Below, in pieces: positions 46,177 through 58,860 of a stretch of 64,000 bases of DNA. The position numbers and the translations under genes were made by a program. The number at the start of each line of letters is the position of its first letter. The stretch's first letter is position 1. The DNA lies in contig NC_084896.1 in NCBI RefSeq assembly GCF_958979055.1, positions 27,018,001 to 27,082,000 on the forward strand, given 5' to 3'. The notes beneath the pieces were generated by a model. It was not told the origin of the DNA and ran no database searches. It was given only the letters and a program-made list of their open reading frames with translations. This DNA is from Alnus glutinosa. Its lineage: Eukaryota; Streptophyta; Magnoliopsida; Fagales; Betulaceae.

Positions 46177-48878
46177 GGTTGATCAATGTAGAAGTGAAAT
46201 ACAGAGTCACATTCTAGATTTGCATGGGTTTCAGAGGTCCTTTAGTCTTTCCTTGAAACTGTGATCGACATGGAAGGTTGGATTTCAATCCGGTGCTGCA
46301 GTACCTCTGGGTATTACAGTGGGTACGATAGATTTTTTGCGGACCTAACTTAAAATGAATGGTTCAGATCATAACAGCAACAAGCAAATGAAAACAAAAA
46401 CAAAAAAATGAAAGGACATTTTGGTGTTTATTAGCGGTGACCGAACCACCGTTCCAAAAGATGGTTCGAGATGATCGCAACCACCCCTAATCATCAAAGA
46501 GTGATCGCAGCCATCTCCAGCCCCGTTTGGGAGTGGCCGGACCCAACAATCATCTTTCAATTTTTTTTCTTTTTCATTACCTTTAGTGTCATGATCTATT
46601 ATTGCACGGAATCCAAATCATGGAAGGCTGGCCTTTTTATCACGGATTCTGAATTTCTGATAGACACCATGACCCAAATCACATGCCAAGTACGGCAAAG
46701 GGAATCCAAAATGACAGATTTTGGCCGTTCAATGTGGCACCGTGTCTCAAACACAGTTCATGAGTGAAAGAGATATGTTGTCATATTTTTTTTTTCTTTT
46801 TTCTTTTTTAAACCTATTATTAATTTTATAGAATTTACATGTAGTTTTACTGATAGACAGAATTTTTTTATTTTTCTTTTTCTTTTTTAGTAGCCTAGGA
46901 GGTATATGTTTGAAAGAGTAATTTATTTAGTAGATTGTCGTATAATTATCATATAACTAGATGATGTACGTGCTAATAATTTGAATCAACACCTTTCGTT
47001 TACAAACCGCACGTTTTGAAGCTGTTAAATCAAACCGACACTAAATAAAAAAAATTATTACCCAATTTTATAGCTAAACTTTTCACTTAAAAATATAATG
47101 AATAGCGTCCTTCTAGCCTAATTGCCTAGAAAATATTTTGCAACTGATGTATTACCAAGCCATGGTATTTGGCCATAACCTTTGGAACAATTTTCTTGTT
47201 CATGAAAGATGATGAGATTGGGGTAAAGGGGAAAATTCCAATTTAATTTTAGGGACGACTCAAGGATTGTCGCAAGCTTTTGACATTGAGAGAAGTTATT
47301 CAAACTCAATACATAAAGCTACCCGTAAATAGGAAACATGTTACAAGTAAGATTCTTTTTCACTCTTGATTCGAATTGGAGAGAGTGGAATACCTTTTTA
47401 AACTAAACGTTTCAATATTCATGAATCAACCAAAATTGATCCCAAACATTAAGATCTAGAGACAACAAATTCCTTAATTACATTATCTGAGAGAGTAAAA
47501 GACCTATAAAAATAGGAAGGTTATTCAAAACGAAAATAACGGTGCAACAAATACATACAAACATTAAGAAATTGGTTAAAAAAATGATTCAATCCTCTTA
47601 ATAAGAACCGCATAAAGCGCTGAAAACACTAAATCAGAAGATTCAGGCAAAGACATGACCGTCTCAAAAGCCTTCCACTTTCCAAAATTTCTAAGTATAT
47701 AGACGGACATGATCCTCACAATAAGCACAGTCAAAATCCGAAAAGGCAGTTGCAAACGTTTTACTAGTCTCATGTGTATGACTTGTTTGCTTGAAATCTT
47801 TGGTTTCCTCCACTATTTCAAAAGTAAAACTTAGAGCAAACAAATCGCATTCCTTCTATTCTTAACCATGAATAAATCTTTACATATAATTTCCAATAAT
47901 TCATCGCATTTTCCTATTCCCTTTAATGCTTATAGTTGTTCAAATAATGTGAGAGTGACACAAAATTGTCATTTACATGTTACACACGAATTTTGCTTGT
48001 TTGCATTTCATGACATATCCGTAGAATATTCGTGTGAGCTGTTAAAACCCATGTAAAAAATTGATTGGTTCAAAACATGATATGTAAAAAAAAATTAAAA
48101 TTATTATTTTTTTTTTTTTTAAAAAAAAAGAAAAGTACTCAAATTTTACATATTAATGCAATTTTTTATTTTTTTCTGAACAATTCTCCTCTTTATATAA
48201 ACTCTTCACCATCTTTTTGTTGCCTTTTCAACTAAAGAACATTTTCTCTTTTTCTTACCCTAAAAATTTATATAAAGGAAAAATAAACAGGACAATGACA
48301 CAAAAGCTAATTTTTACTAATTATTCTACTCCCAGTCCATTACAAATTAACTTGGTAATCTACGTAGTGTCATGTTAGTCGTAATTAAATTTAATTTTTT
48401 CACAGGTAATGTGATAAGTGTTATGTGAACTTACAAATTGATATAACATTTCATGTGGCACTACTACGTCGGACACAACTAGATTTAATGATTGATGTGT
48501 TAAGTGTTATGTAAATTGTCATATCAATTTGTAATGACTTTGTAGCCATTAGATCAACTATTAAAAAAAAAAAATAAAAAAAAAATAAAAAAAAAAATCA
48601 AATGTCTACTAAACTATGCCAGGTCAATATAGCAAGATTAAAATAGAATAAAGGTGTAGCATATGTGTATAACATTACTCTTTTAATAATGACGGATACA
48701 AGAGTTTATTACACATTACAATATCAAAAGTGATTAAAAGCGTAGTGATAATATTTGAGAAATAATAAGCATATATCTTATACACATCTCTATATAATTA
48801 AATTTAAAATTCTCCTATTTGCAACTCATCAATTGGATGATAAATTTAAAAAATGAGATGAGAAAAAACATATTTATA
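46177..48878. other. Intergenic, BASS to DMP
   Basis: 46,430-46,560 is a GC-rich patch with words like 'ggtgaccgaaccaccg' and 'gcaaccacccct', similar in style to the core of the element at 4,718-5,545, so possibly a relic of that family. 48,310-48,545 is a copy of the dispersed small repeat in the JAZ introns. A- and T-rich runs occur at 48,090-48,130 and 48,564-48,597. No gene is recognised. Confidence 0.5.
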
Positions 48879-49520
48879 TCATTTTTCCTCTTTGCCTGAT
48901 GTGACAGGGAAGCCAATGCCATGTCTTCTGGTGGGGAAAACCACAAACAACAAACTGCAAATGATCCCAACACCCAGAGGAACAATATCCAAAACCTCCT
49001 TAGCCTCATGTCCAGGCGTTGGATAAAAGCACCCCAACACATTCTTGTCTCTCAAAGCTACAGCACCAAACACAAGCACTGATAACACAGCATGAACCAC
49101 ATCGATGAACCTTACTTGATACTTCCTCAAATCCGGCAAGCCGGCGCCTGAAGGGTCTGGATAGTCGAACAGCCAAAGCCCTTTGAAGGTGGCGAATCCG
49201 TTGTAGACATGTCCGTCCGACGCCTCGACGGTGTCGGTGAAGCACGCGAGGAAGCAGGAGAGGCCGAGGAGGACGAGGAGAATGATTGTCATGGGGCGAG
49301 TGGCGGAGTCACACGCGCCGTTTTGGGTGAAGATCGGTATGAGAAGCTGGAACGCCAAGAGGGTGCCTGTGGGGAGATGTTTGGCAAGGTTTGCGGTGGC
49401 TGTAAAGGTTTGGGAGACTGCGCTTTGTGAGAAAGACTTCTGCCGTTGTAGTGGGGCTTTTGGGGTGTCGGAAATTGATGGCTGCTTCGTGGGTGTGGGT
49501 CTTGGCCTGAGATTAGACAT
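48879..49520 (-). CDS. DMP (DUF679) membrane protein, copy 1
   Basis: Single exon, 213 residues. The Pro/Ser/Thr-rich N-terminus (1-45) is followed by the DUF679 domain: 'LPTGTLLAFQLLIPIFT' (49-65), 'MTIILLVLLGLSCFLACFTD' (77-96), 'GFATFKGLWLF' (108-118), 'RFIDVVHAVLSVLVFGAVAL' (137-156) and 'VPLGVGIICSLLFVVFPTRR' (180-199), giving four membrane segments with both ends probably cytosolic. DMP proteins sit in ER, tonoplast or plasma membrane and are linked to senescence, membrane remodelling and, for one subgroup, gamete fusion. This copy does not show a feature tying it to that subgroup. Length is normal for the family. A paralogue lies 4.8 kb away on the same strand. Plus-strand ORFs over it are shadows. 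Confidence 0.95.
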   Translation of the reverse strand: MSNLRPRPTPTKQPSISDTPKAPLQRQKSFSQSAVSQTFTATANLAKHLPTGTLLAFQLLIPIFTQNGACDSATRPMTIILLVLLGLSCFLACFTDTVEASDGHVYNGFATFKGLWLFDYPDPSGAGLPDLRKYQVRFIDVVHAVLSVLVFGAVALRDKNVLGCFYPTPGHEAKEVLDIVPLGVGIICSLLFVVFPTRRHGIGFPVTSGKEEK

Positions 49521-50015
49521 TTTTGGTTCCCGGAAAAGATGCAGCGGTGGCGGTGGCGGTGGCGGTTATTCGGATGGTGGGTACGATGTGAGAGCCTTCG
49601 AATCAAAGGGCTAGAGATTAGAGAAGAAATTTAGGTGGCAAATGAGAAGAGAAGTTGCGTCTAGAGTTAGACTAGAAGTGGTTGTTGCTCAATGCTTTGC
49701 TTGGAAGCAATTAAATAAGGAAAAAATGTAAAATAAATCTTCCGTCGTTTATTTATTTGCAGTTAGTTTTATATGATATCAAAATAAATTTAGAAGTTAA
49801 TAATTTAGTCATTACGATCAAATTTCATCAAAATAATTTAGTTTCATATGGTATTAAAATAAATTTAGACGTCAATAATTTTGTCATTATAGCTAAATTA
49901 TGTTCACTGAATTACCAAATTCTGATAAGATATGATTCTTTATCAATTAAAAACACAATTTTTTAACGACTAGTCTACGTGGCAAGGAATCATATATGAG
50001 TTTTAGCTTATATAC

Positions 50016-50108
<93 letters not shown>

Positions 50109-50720
50109 AAAGAAATATGATTCCCTATCACGTAAGTTGATCGGTGAAAAGTTGTGTTTTTAGTTAGTAGGGAATCATATCTTGATTTCGATAGTGTGAC
50201 ACGTCATAATTAATAAAATTATCACACGTATCTTATTTAAGTTAGTGCCATATTAACAAAATCTGTTAAATTAGTGGACGAAATTTGACCGTAAAAAATA
50301 AATTATTTTTTTGACATATTTCAGATAAATTTATTTTGAAGCTAATTGCAAAAAAATAAACCACGTATAAACCAATTTTATATATTATTTTTTTCATTAA
50401 ATAAAGATAGGGTTAGGTTTGTTTGATTTCGTGTCCTGTAAGGTTGATATTTTTCCCTGAAGTTTCCCCGATTGTTTTATTTGTTGAAGATATGCTCATG
50501 ACTTGGATCGATCTGTTTCTTGAAGCTAATATCAAATTTCAGTTGTCAACATGGGTGACGACGACGTTATGCAAGAGTAGGAATATGACAAGGATATACA
50601 TGTAGATCAAAGTTGACTTTTCTTGGGTTTATGGGTTGGCAAGTCCACGCAACCCAAATACCAAGCCCATCTACCCTAAATCATGACCCACCTACCCGGT
50701 TTCACTACCGCACCACTTGC
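49521..50720. other. Upstream of DMP copy 1, with long (TA)n
   Basis: 49,545-49,566 carries a GGTGGC run, which is CCGCCACC on the gene strand in the 5' leader. An AT dinucleotide tract occupies about 50,018-50,104. Around it, 49,760-49,960 and 50,110-50,200 have inverse-related words ('gattccctatcacgta', 'aggaatcatat'), suggesting a foldback element into which the TA run expanded. No gene is seen. Confidence 0.5.
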
Positions 50721-52600
50721 ACAAAAATATGAAACAATCACAACATTTACTTTATATATGGAATGATTAAATTAATAGAGTAGCTCGTAAACAAGTTCAA
50801 GTTCGTTCGAAAAATAAATGAACAGAGCTTAAAGTGATTATCTAGTTCGGTGATAAACTCGAGCTCGACTCATGTTTGAAAAAAATTAAACGAACCGAGT
50901 TTGAACATTCAATACTTAACTTTGCTCGGTTCGATTACAATCATAGGTGCGCGTGCGCATCAATATGGACAAACGTTGAATGAACCACACCAAAAAGAAG
51001 GATTCTACTAAAACCGAAAGGAAGCAGTTAATAGAAGATTACCATAAAATGTGACTTACATCCAAGTAAAAATGATTATTGGTCTCTCCCAAAGCTCTTG
51101 CTCTAATTTGCATTCATCACATCTTCCTCTTATTTAAATACATTTTTTACTTAAGCATTAGGGTTATCTCTCGTCTATATGACGATACCCACGTAACCCA
51201 CCGGCAAAGTCCATTACTTGCTTTTTCCCACTTTTGCAGGTAAGAATTGATTGATATTTGACATGGAAAAAACTGTTCCAACAATCTTTCCTCCTTTTAT
51301 ATGGCAAGAGAAACCTTATATGTTATGCCATGTAAGAAGGAGACAAAACTTCAAGCCTACACATAGTTTAGAGCAAGTAGGATTCATCCCTTTATGGTTG
51401 GCTGGTGATTTAACATAGTGTAAGAGTAAAAGTATTGAGTTTGAATCTCAACTTTATACTTTATTATTTTATTTCAGTTAAATATTTTATGTGTTATGTT
51501 TCACTTGTTACAGGAATGAGCACACTCTTCTATATATTCTTACAAGCCGGACTTGTAAAATTGTAACGGATGTACATAACGCTTATCAATTACATCATAC
51601 ATGCGTATTGATTATACGATGAATTAATACCTGGAGTGTTACTTTGGTTGTTTCTCCTCCCATATGGCGGTGAGGCTATATATAACCTCTCATTGTATGG
51701 GTTGGGGCATAAAAAAAATAGGTGAGCAATTAAGAAATCTAGAAATCATAGAACTCTCTCAATAATTTGTGCAAAGCTAATTAAGATTAGTGCATATGCT
51801 TAAATCATAATCTTTTTTTCTTTTCTTTTTATTTGTCTTTTCTCAATTTAATTAGTTTAGCCATATCCTAACTAAGTCAAATGACCTTTTAATGGTCTCC
51901 ATAGGAATTGGCACCAGCAATATTCGGATTCGTTTTCATCTTTCAAGGAAAGACAAAAAAGTAGTCGAACAAATTAAAGTCAGCTGTCTTTATCTGATTG
52001 TTGAATTTTTGTTCCCATGAAGGACACTCAAAGGCTTTTAATATTTTAATCACTTTCCTTTATACGTGGCATCATATAATACATTGAATTATTTTAATTG
52101 AAATAAGTTGGGTAAATAGCAAAGTTGAAAAATTAAGAGTTTTACTTTAATATTATATTAAATTTTTACTTATCCTAAAAATTTAATCATTAAATTAATA
52201 CTTTAATAAGATCCAACTCAATTCAAAAGAAAATCAGCACAAAATATGATCAATTTTGCTTAAAAATACATTTGCATAAGAAAAAAATTACATGGGGGAG
52301 TAAAATTCGTGTTCAAATAATCAAAAGTCATCAAAATTTACGTTCTAATCTTGCACGGTAGCCTAACTAGATAGCTAGCGTGACTTTTATAGTCTTCTAA
52401 AGAAGAATTGACATTTTCTTTTTTTATAGATACTTTGAGATAAACAAACCACAGGGAAAGAATTGACATGCTTGATGTAGAGATTTTTATAACTTTCACA
52501 CCCAATATGGACTTTCTATAATATATTCCCTCAAATTTAGACTAAACACAAGATTTATGATCATAGTTTTAAGTCCGGGGTTGTATTTGAGCCGAACTAA
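50721..52600. other. Intergenic, nothing firmly recognised
   Basis: 51,400-51,530 resembles an eroded TRIM piece ('ggtgatttaacatagtgtaa' followed by 'tttcagttaaatattttatg'). 50,790-50,940 has words ('gagctcgactcatgtttgaa') like those in the element at 52,603-53,245. No coding region. Confidence 0.45.
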
Positions 52601-52602
52601 GC

Positions 52603-52814
52603 TGAGCTTAGGGCTGTCGAATTCAGCTTAAATACACAAAATAGGGGCTTAAGCACGAGCCTAGTTTTGAAGGGTGTTCGAATTCGTCTTGTTAAGAGTC
52701 TAGCTTAACAAGCCGATCTTCCAATCTAGTTCGAACGGCTTGAGCTCAAGGGAAGTTTTATAATAATATTATTTAAAAAACAAATATTAGAATTTAGTAT
52801 AATTTTAACTTTGA

Positions 52815-52902
<88 letters not shown>

Positions 52903-53245
52903 GTTTACTATGTTAATATTTATACACTATAATTATAGAATCTTATATTTATAGAACTTATTTTTATACATATATATTAATAAATATGAATACTATATAT
53001 ATACACACACACACAAGAGCGAGCGAACGATTCGAGCCGGACGAGTCGAGTCAAACTTATACAAGCCGAGCTTAAGAGCTTTGTCTGAGTCAAGTCGAAT
53101 TTATACGAATATGTCTCATTTAATATACGAGCGATTATTGTGTTCACAAACGGTTTATTTATTTTTTGAATATAAACCGAATCGAGTTTAAGCAAACCTA
53201 GTCGAACTGAATTCACGAGAAGTCGGGCTCATCTAGCACCCCTAA
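52603..53245. mobile_element. Probable non-autonomous DNA element with internal (TA)n
   Basis: The left end 'agggctgtcgaattcagctt' and the right end 'gctcatctagcacccctaa' face each other, and the interior has repeated Asp/Glu-free words such as 'gagccgga', 'gagtcgag' and 'gccgagctt' on both strands. A TA tract of about 80 bp occupies roughly 52,816-52,898. Ends and target duplication are not exact, so the classification is open. The 79-codon ORF inside is not convincing. Confidence 0.4.
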
Positions 53246-53394
53246 TTTTAACACATAAACAACTATACACCTCATCCAAGGATAGCACATTGATCATAGC
53301 TTATTATAATTAATTAAGGTTTATTTGATACATTTTTTTAGTATAAACATCAACAATATCTAGGAGTAGGCATCAACTTAAAACTTTTGTTCTG

Positions 53395-53482
53395 ATGCCA
53401 TGTTAAATTATTACTTATTAGCTCAAAATTTTAAGCTAATAAGAAATTATGAATTTAATCATTTAATCAATAATATTTTGAC
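53395..53482 (-). repeat. TRIM LTR fragment
   Basis: On the minus strand this ends in 'aatttaacatggcatcaga', i.e. an LTR end followed by a primer-site variant, as at 43,673-43,692. Truncated. Confidence 0.55.
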
Positions 53483-53496
53483 TTAAATATGAAAAA

Positions 53497-53790
53497 CTAT
53501 GTGTAGAGGATGTAATCTTCTAGGTAGGATGGCCTCCTAATTGCTCTCTTAGATTTCTGACGTGAACCACCAGAAACTGCAGCAGTATTAAAGGATTCAG
53601 CACTTCCTGAGCTAGTACCATCAGATTGATCTGTATCGCTAGATGTAGCATCCTTTTGATCAAAATCACTACTGCCAGAGCTTGTACTGTGGGATTCTCT
53701 ACCATCAGATGATCCTGTTGTTGAAGCTAAGGAGACCTCTTGAAGTTCAGTTGAATTACCCCATTGCTGAACTGCACGATTCAGATGCAT
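53497..53790 (-). pseudogene. Ser-rich coding fragment, possibly copia polyprotein remnant
   Basis: A 97-codon frame with a Ser/Thr/Asp-rich body ('SSGSSDFDQKDATSSDTDQS') ends 'RRPSYLEDYILYT' before the stop. A basic stretch followed by P-S-Y-L-x-D-Y is common in Ty1/copia polyproteins between integrase and reverse transcriptase. No integrase or reverse transcriptase flanks it. It could alternatively be the last exon of an unrecognised host gene: an AG acceptor-like site lies near the upstream end. Confidence 0.35.
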
Positions 53791-54304
53791 ATATACCTCC
53801 TATTATTCAAACGACAGGCTAAAAAGAAGCTACAATGGGAAGGAACAATGCAGCATCTTTTTCTAATTCTTAACCCCAGTTGTCTAAAAAGATTGACGAG
53901 TTTATCAAACAATGAAACGTGTGTTCAATCTAGACAAAAATTGCCTCGATTCATACGAAGTTGTTACTGTACGTCTTATTATTTTGGATGAGGATATCGT
54001 GGAATGAAGCTGCCTTATTGCAGACTTATTCGAACAGGTGATCAGAAAGTCCGAGTAGGTAAAATTTGGACTGTTTGGACATTTGCCCAAAAAAGTGGGT
54101 CCTTATTGATTGAAAAGCCAAATATGATAAAGGAAAAAATATATGGCAAGGACAAGAGCACCACACTTGAATTTTCAAGGAAATTCAATTGATTAAACTA
54201 ATTTATTATGTTGTTGCTGATGAACCAAATAATCGTGTTTCTTACACTTTCTTCCAACAAAAAATGAATGGGCAAGAAAATCAAAATACTTGAAAAATGA
54301 AGAA

Positions 54305-54976
54305 TCATTTGCCTGATGTGATAGGGTACCCAATGCCATGTCTTCTAGTGGGGAAAACCATAAACAAGAGGCTGCAAATGATCCCAACCCCAACTGGAAC
54401 AATGTTCAAAACCTCCTGAATCTCACGCCCAGGCTGTGGATAAAGGCACTCCAAGACATTCCTATCCCTTAAAGCCACAGCACCAAACACCAATACAGAT
54501 AAGACAGCATGAATCCCATCAATCAACCTTATTTTTAACTTGCTTAAATCTGGAAGGCCGGCGCCGGAAGCATCTGGGTAATCAATTAGCCACAACCCTT
54601 TGAAGGTGGTGAAGCCGTAGTAGACCTGTCCGTCTGGTGCCTTGACACTGTCGGTGAAGCTTGCAAGGAAGCATGAGAGGGCGAGGATTACAAGGAGGAT
54701 GAGCGTCATGGGGCGTGTGGCAGCGTCACATGTACCGTTGTTGGTGAACATTGGTGTGAGGAGTTGGAAGGCCAGGAGCGTCCCGGTGGGAAGGAGGTTC
54801 GCTAGATTGGCTGCCGTGCTTGTAAGGCTTCGCGACATAGTCGGCTGACGTTGTAGAACGGCTTTCGGGGCGTCCACTGCTGCGACGTCTCCATTGGCGG
54901 TGGGGATTGGTGTGGCTTCTGTATCTTTTATGGATGGTTGCTTGGTGGTTGTGGATCTTGGTCTAAGGGTAGACAT
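54305..54976 (-). CDS. DMP (DUF679) membrane protein, copy 2
   Basis: Single exon, 223 residues from the Met at 54,976, chosen because 'MSTLRPRSTTTKQPSI' matches the start of copy 1; an upstream in-frame Met at 55,048 adds 24 residues unlike the family. It has the same DUF679 layout: 'LPTGTLLAFQLLTPMFTNNG', 'MTLILLVILALSCFLASFTD', 'IHAVLSVLVFGAVALRDRN' and 'VGVGIICSLLFMVFPTRRHG'. The linker before the first membrane segment is about ten residues longer than in copy 1 ('ATPIPTANGDVAAVDAPKA'). The two genes are neighbours on one strand and highly similar throughout the domain, consistent with tandem duplication. A TATA-like run lies near 55,210-55,220. Confidence 0.95.
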   Translation of the reverse strand: MSTLRPRSTTTKQPSIKDTEATPIPTANGDVAAVDAPKAVLQRQPTMSRSLTSTAANLANLLPTGTLLAFQLLTPMFTNNGTCDAATRPMTLILLVILALSCFLASFTDSVKAPDGQVYYGFTTFKGLWLIDYPDASGAGLPDLSKLKIRLIDGIHAVLSVLVFGAVALRDRNVLECLYPQPGREIQEVLNIVPVGVGIICSLLFMVFPTRRHGIGYPITSGK

Positions 54977-57185
54977 TTCTAAGGGTCGTTTAATTTGGTG
55001 ATCCTTACAAAAACAAGACGGCCTAAAAGCGAGAGGATCGATCAACACAAGATATTGTGGTGGCGGCCGGCGGCGGCGGTGTCCGGCGAAGGTATATATG
55101 CCAGAAAGTGATGATATCTTTGCCGATGGAGCTAGCTAGAAGTGGTTGTGGGGTTGCTTGGGGACAACTAAATAGAAGGGGTTTGAGATTGGATGTTGAG
55201 AATATATGCATATATATATAGAGGAGGCCATGTGCATGCCTCCTTGTTTCCGTGAAGTTTCCCATTACTTCAAGCATGTATAGGTTGAAAGCTTCGTCGT
55301 TCGTGTGCTGGATTTTCTTTCCTCTAAGCCAAACTCGTTTTCACATGCGTTAACGTTACGTTAGGTTGTGTTTGATTTTATGGTAATGGTAAGTCTTGCA
55401 CGTCAAATTTGAAATTTTCAACTGGCCTTCGAGGAAGAAAAAAGAATTGACCGAATCCCACTGTGATGGGAACCTTCCGCAATAGGAGAACGCGCGTGCC
55501 AAAATTCATGGAATATTTAATAGGAACATTTTTTTATTTTTTATTTTTTCTATTGTAATATGAACGTGTTAGAATAAAAACTTCATGACTTTAGTATTCA
55601 AGAATGAGTTTGGTTGAATTAATTAATTAAATGATTGGATTCAAATCCACTAGACATATAGTTTAAGCTTTTGGATTCAAATGATGTTCTAATATTGTTT
55701 TAATTGGTTATATGATCTTAATTGGGAATTATTCATCATTGTTAATCATTTGTGATTTAAAGATATACGGGAAATTTCATAATTTTTTTTATTTTTTGTT
55801 TTTTAAGTTTTTAACAAAGGTTTAATAAGTTTTTAAAATAGTTTTTCAAAACCCAAAATAAAAAACACATTTTCAAATTTAAAAAAAAAAAAAAAAAAAA
55901 CACGTAGCAAAAACATTATGAAAGCTACCCAAAAAGATTTGATAATAGACTGTTGATAAGTTTTACTTTAATTAATTAGGAGTGGTTTTGTCGTTACGAA
56001 ACATCTTAGAAAATTAATTCCTTTAGGTGATGTGAATTATCGCCCCTCAATTATCCACTGCAGGACAGAATAATTTAAGAGGAATTAATGAATATTAAAT
56101 TGTTTCTGCAAAGCTAAAGATTCGCATATTCTAAGATGCCCATGAAAATACTCCCATATATATCCTTAAATCCAGGTGGCCTTAGGTTTCCCAATTAATT
56201 TAATTATGGCCAAAAAATAGAAAAAAAAAAATGGTTTCTTATTAATTTGTTAAGACCATTTGATATTTCTTAATGCAGGCACAGTTATGCAATTCTGTCT
56301 TACCTTTTACACAATGCTAACTGCAAGTTTGTACGTATTTAAAAGTACATAAAAAATTATTGTATATTTACGCAATGGATTATATTCATAATTCTAGTTG
56401 TGTTAAATACTGTTAATAATCAATATCGTGTAATTTGTATATATGAACTAGCTCATGGCTTGGAGGGCTTCTTAAGCTATTTTAAAAAAACAAAAAAAAA
56501 AAAAAAAAAAAAATCAAATCATATTTTTTTATGAGATAGATCATTAAAAATTAAAATTCTTTTTCTCTCAATTTTTATTTTTTTTTAAATTCTTGGTCCC
56601 CCTGGATACATGCATACAGGCTCAAGCGTGGGCTAGACTCGAATAATTTTGATTTAGTCTCGATTAGTTTAATAAATAAATTAACTATGAACGCAAAATT
56701 TTGTTAGATTATTAAATAAGACATACTCATATAAACTTAACTCGACTCGTTAGTTCGTTCGTATATAACTCACCATACTACACAATTATTCTCTTGAGAT
56801 TAGCTAGGTTTACGACTTAGTAAGTAAATTGCCGTATTAAACGTAACCGTCAAGTGAGACGGCTTTTCTCTTGGCAAGTGAGACAAGGTTCAATTGGATT
56901 AAGTCAACTTTTTGGCTCATTCTTATTAGTTTCAGAATCTTTATCCACTGAATAAATATTGGTTGATTCTTTAGATGTTTGTTGTGTTGCCCACCTTATT
57001 TTGTGCCAATTGTTTGATGTATGCATTAATTTTATCTTCTGCTTCCCATTCTCCCTTTGTAATTCCCTAGGAAATAAAAAATAAAAAATAAATCATGATC
57101 TCATTGCGTATTAGTGGTTGAGGGAGTTAAGAGAGTAATGTTGATTAGCCAATTAGACGTAAAATAACTTATAGCTAAGGGGTTA
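54977..57185. other. Upstream of DMP copy 2 and intergenic
   Basis: A TATATATATA run at 55,210-55,220 is a candidate TATA box for the gene at 54,305-54,976, about 235 bp before its start. The remainder is AT-rich with A runs (55,879-55,899; 56,494-56,512) and no gene. Confidence 0.45.
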
Positions 57186-57203
57186 AAGGATTGGTCATAG
57201 TTG

Positions 57204-57241
<38 letters not shown>

Positions 57242-57277
57242 TGAAAAAAAAAAAATTAAGGATTGGCCATAGGTTGG
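57186..57277 (-). repeat. Poly(T) tract between direct repeats
   Basis: A run of 34 T (57,206-57,239) and a following A run lie between 'aaggattggtcatagttggg' (57,186-57,205) and 'aaggattggccataggttgg' (57,258-57,277). It could be a retroposon tail flanked by a target-site duplication, with no element body. Confidence 0.5.
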
Positions 57278-58319
57278 TGGGAGGGTTTTAGACGATGTAA
57301 AATTTTTCTCCAAATTTGATTAAAGGAACTAGTCTTTAAAGGCTTAAAGTTGCCATATACCCTTTAAGCATGTTAAAAACACATGTTTTCTTATTAATGG
57401 TATTAAAAATAAAAATAACATGTGAAAAGTTCATTAATTAAAAAGGTATATATATGTTTCTCACGTGTTAATGAATGCAGTACTTTTAGAGACTAAGTTG
57501 GAGGAAATTCTACCAATCCAGTTTGAAGGAAGTCCTTTAGTCGATAGACAACAATGCTTGTTGAATAGTTGGAATTTCATCTTCAAACCAACAAATTAAG
57601 AAATGGGGATTTCCCTTTTCTTTGGTATGCCAAGATGTGGATGATACTTGATAGTCACGCATACATGTCACATACGTTATGCATACATGTCACATGATTG
57701 GACCTTATTTATTTTAAACAAATTGATTTTGTTAGCACTTAATTCACATTAAACATATGACAAAATGATGTAATTTAGCCGTTCAATCATCCTAATTTTG
57801 TATGCAATTAACTTGCACGTATGTGGGGGGAGTATGCGTTAAGGTTTAGAAGAAGCCATTTTTTAATATTAGCCCTTGAATGCCTGACCTCGGCATTTGA
57901 ATAAAATATGAACAAGAAAGATTAATTACTAGATTTATCTATAACAATTCATTAAAAATATATAAACAAAAAGATGAATTGTTAATTATATCAAAGTTTA
58001 GGGACAAATAATAATTAAGGAAAGCTATATACCACACTAATATCTTACAAGTATACTATTCTACTGATATTGATATTGTCATGTCAGCATAATAGGATAA
58101 AAACCTGATATTATGCGATCGATTTCTCTATAACGTTACTTATAATAATTTTAGTTTATCAATAAACTAAAGAGTAGCAACATTATTGTCCATATTATAC
58201 CTCGACATAACATATTCACCGGCTTTTTCAAATAAAAAAAAAAACAAAAAAAAATATCAAAAGCATTATGAAAGATAGAGGTTTACAAGCGAACGTGCGA
58301 TTATTAACTGTTAATCATT

Positions 58320-58520
58320 AACTGCATAATCGTTTTTGTAGATGGTTAAAAAAAATTATTAATTTTATGTTAGATTCGTGCCATATTCGTGAATCGTATA
58401 AAAAATTATAAACCTTACTTAACTGCATAATCGTTTTTGTAGGTGGTTAAAAAAAAAATTGTTAATTTTATGTTAGGTTCGTGCCATATTCGTGAATCGT
58501 GTAAAAAATTATCAACCTTA
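58320..58520 (+). repeat. 100-bp tandem duplication
   Basis: Two units, about 58,320-58,419 and 58,420-58,520, share 'aactgcataatcgtttttgt' and 'gtgccatattcgtgaatcgt'. The ORF starting at 58,443 covers the second unit and is not supported. Confidence 0.85.
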
Positions 58521-58552
58521 TATTTTTCCTTAAAGTTTTTAAATATATATAT

Positions 58553-58745
58553 GGTTAAATACGTTTTTGCCCTATATGGTTTAATAACTTTATATTTTGC
58601 TCCCTGTGGTTTTTATTGTAGATGGTACCTCATTTATGGCTAAAAACGGAGAAAGTACCTCCGTCCAAACTTCTGTTCAAAAATTGACGAAAATTCAAGT
58701 CAACACCTCTAAAAAACTGACACGTGTTATATGCCTAATTAAAAT

Positions 58746-58784
<39 letters not shown>

Positions 58785-58787
58785 AAA

Positions 58788-58822
<35 letters not shown>

Positions 58823-58827
58823 AGGTG

Positions 58828-58860
<33 letters not shown>

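Noticed and set aside
49209..49614. Plus-strand ORFs over DMP copy 1
   Set aside because: They are antisense shadows of the DUF679 gene and its GC-rich leader.
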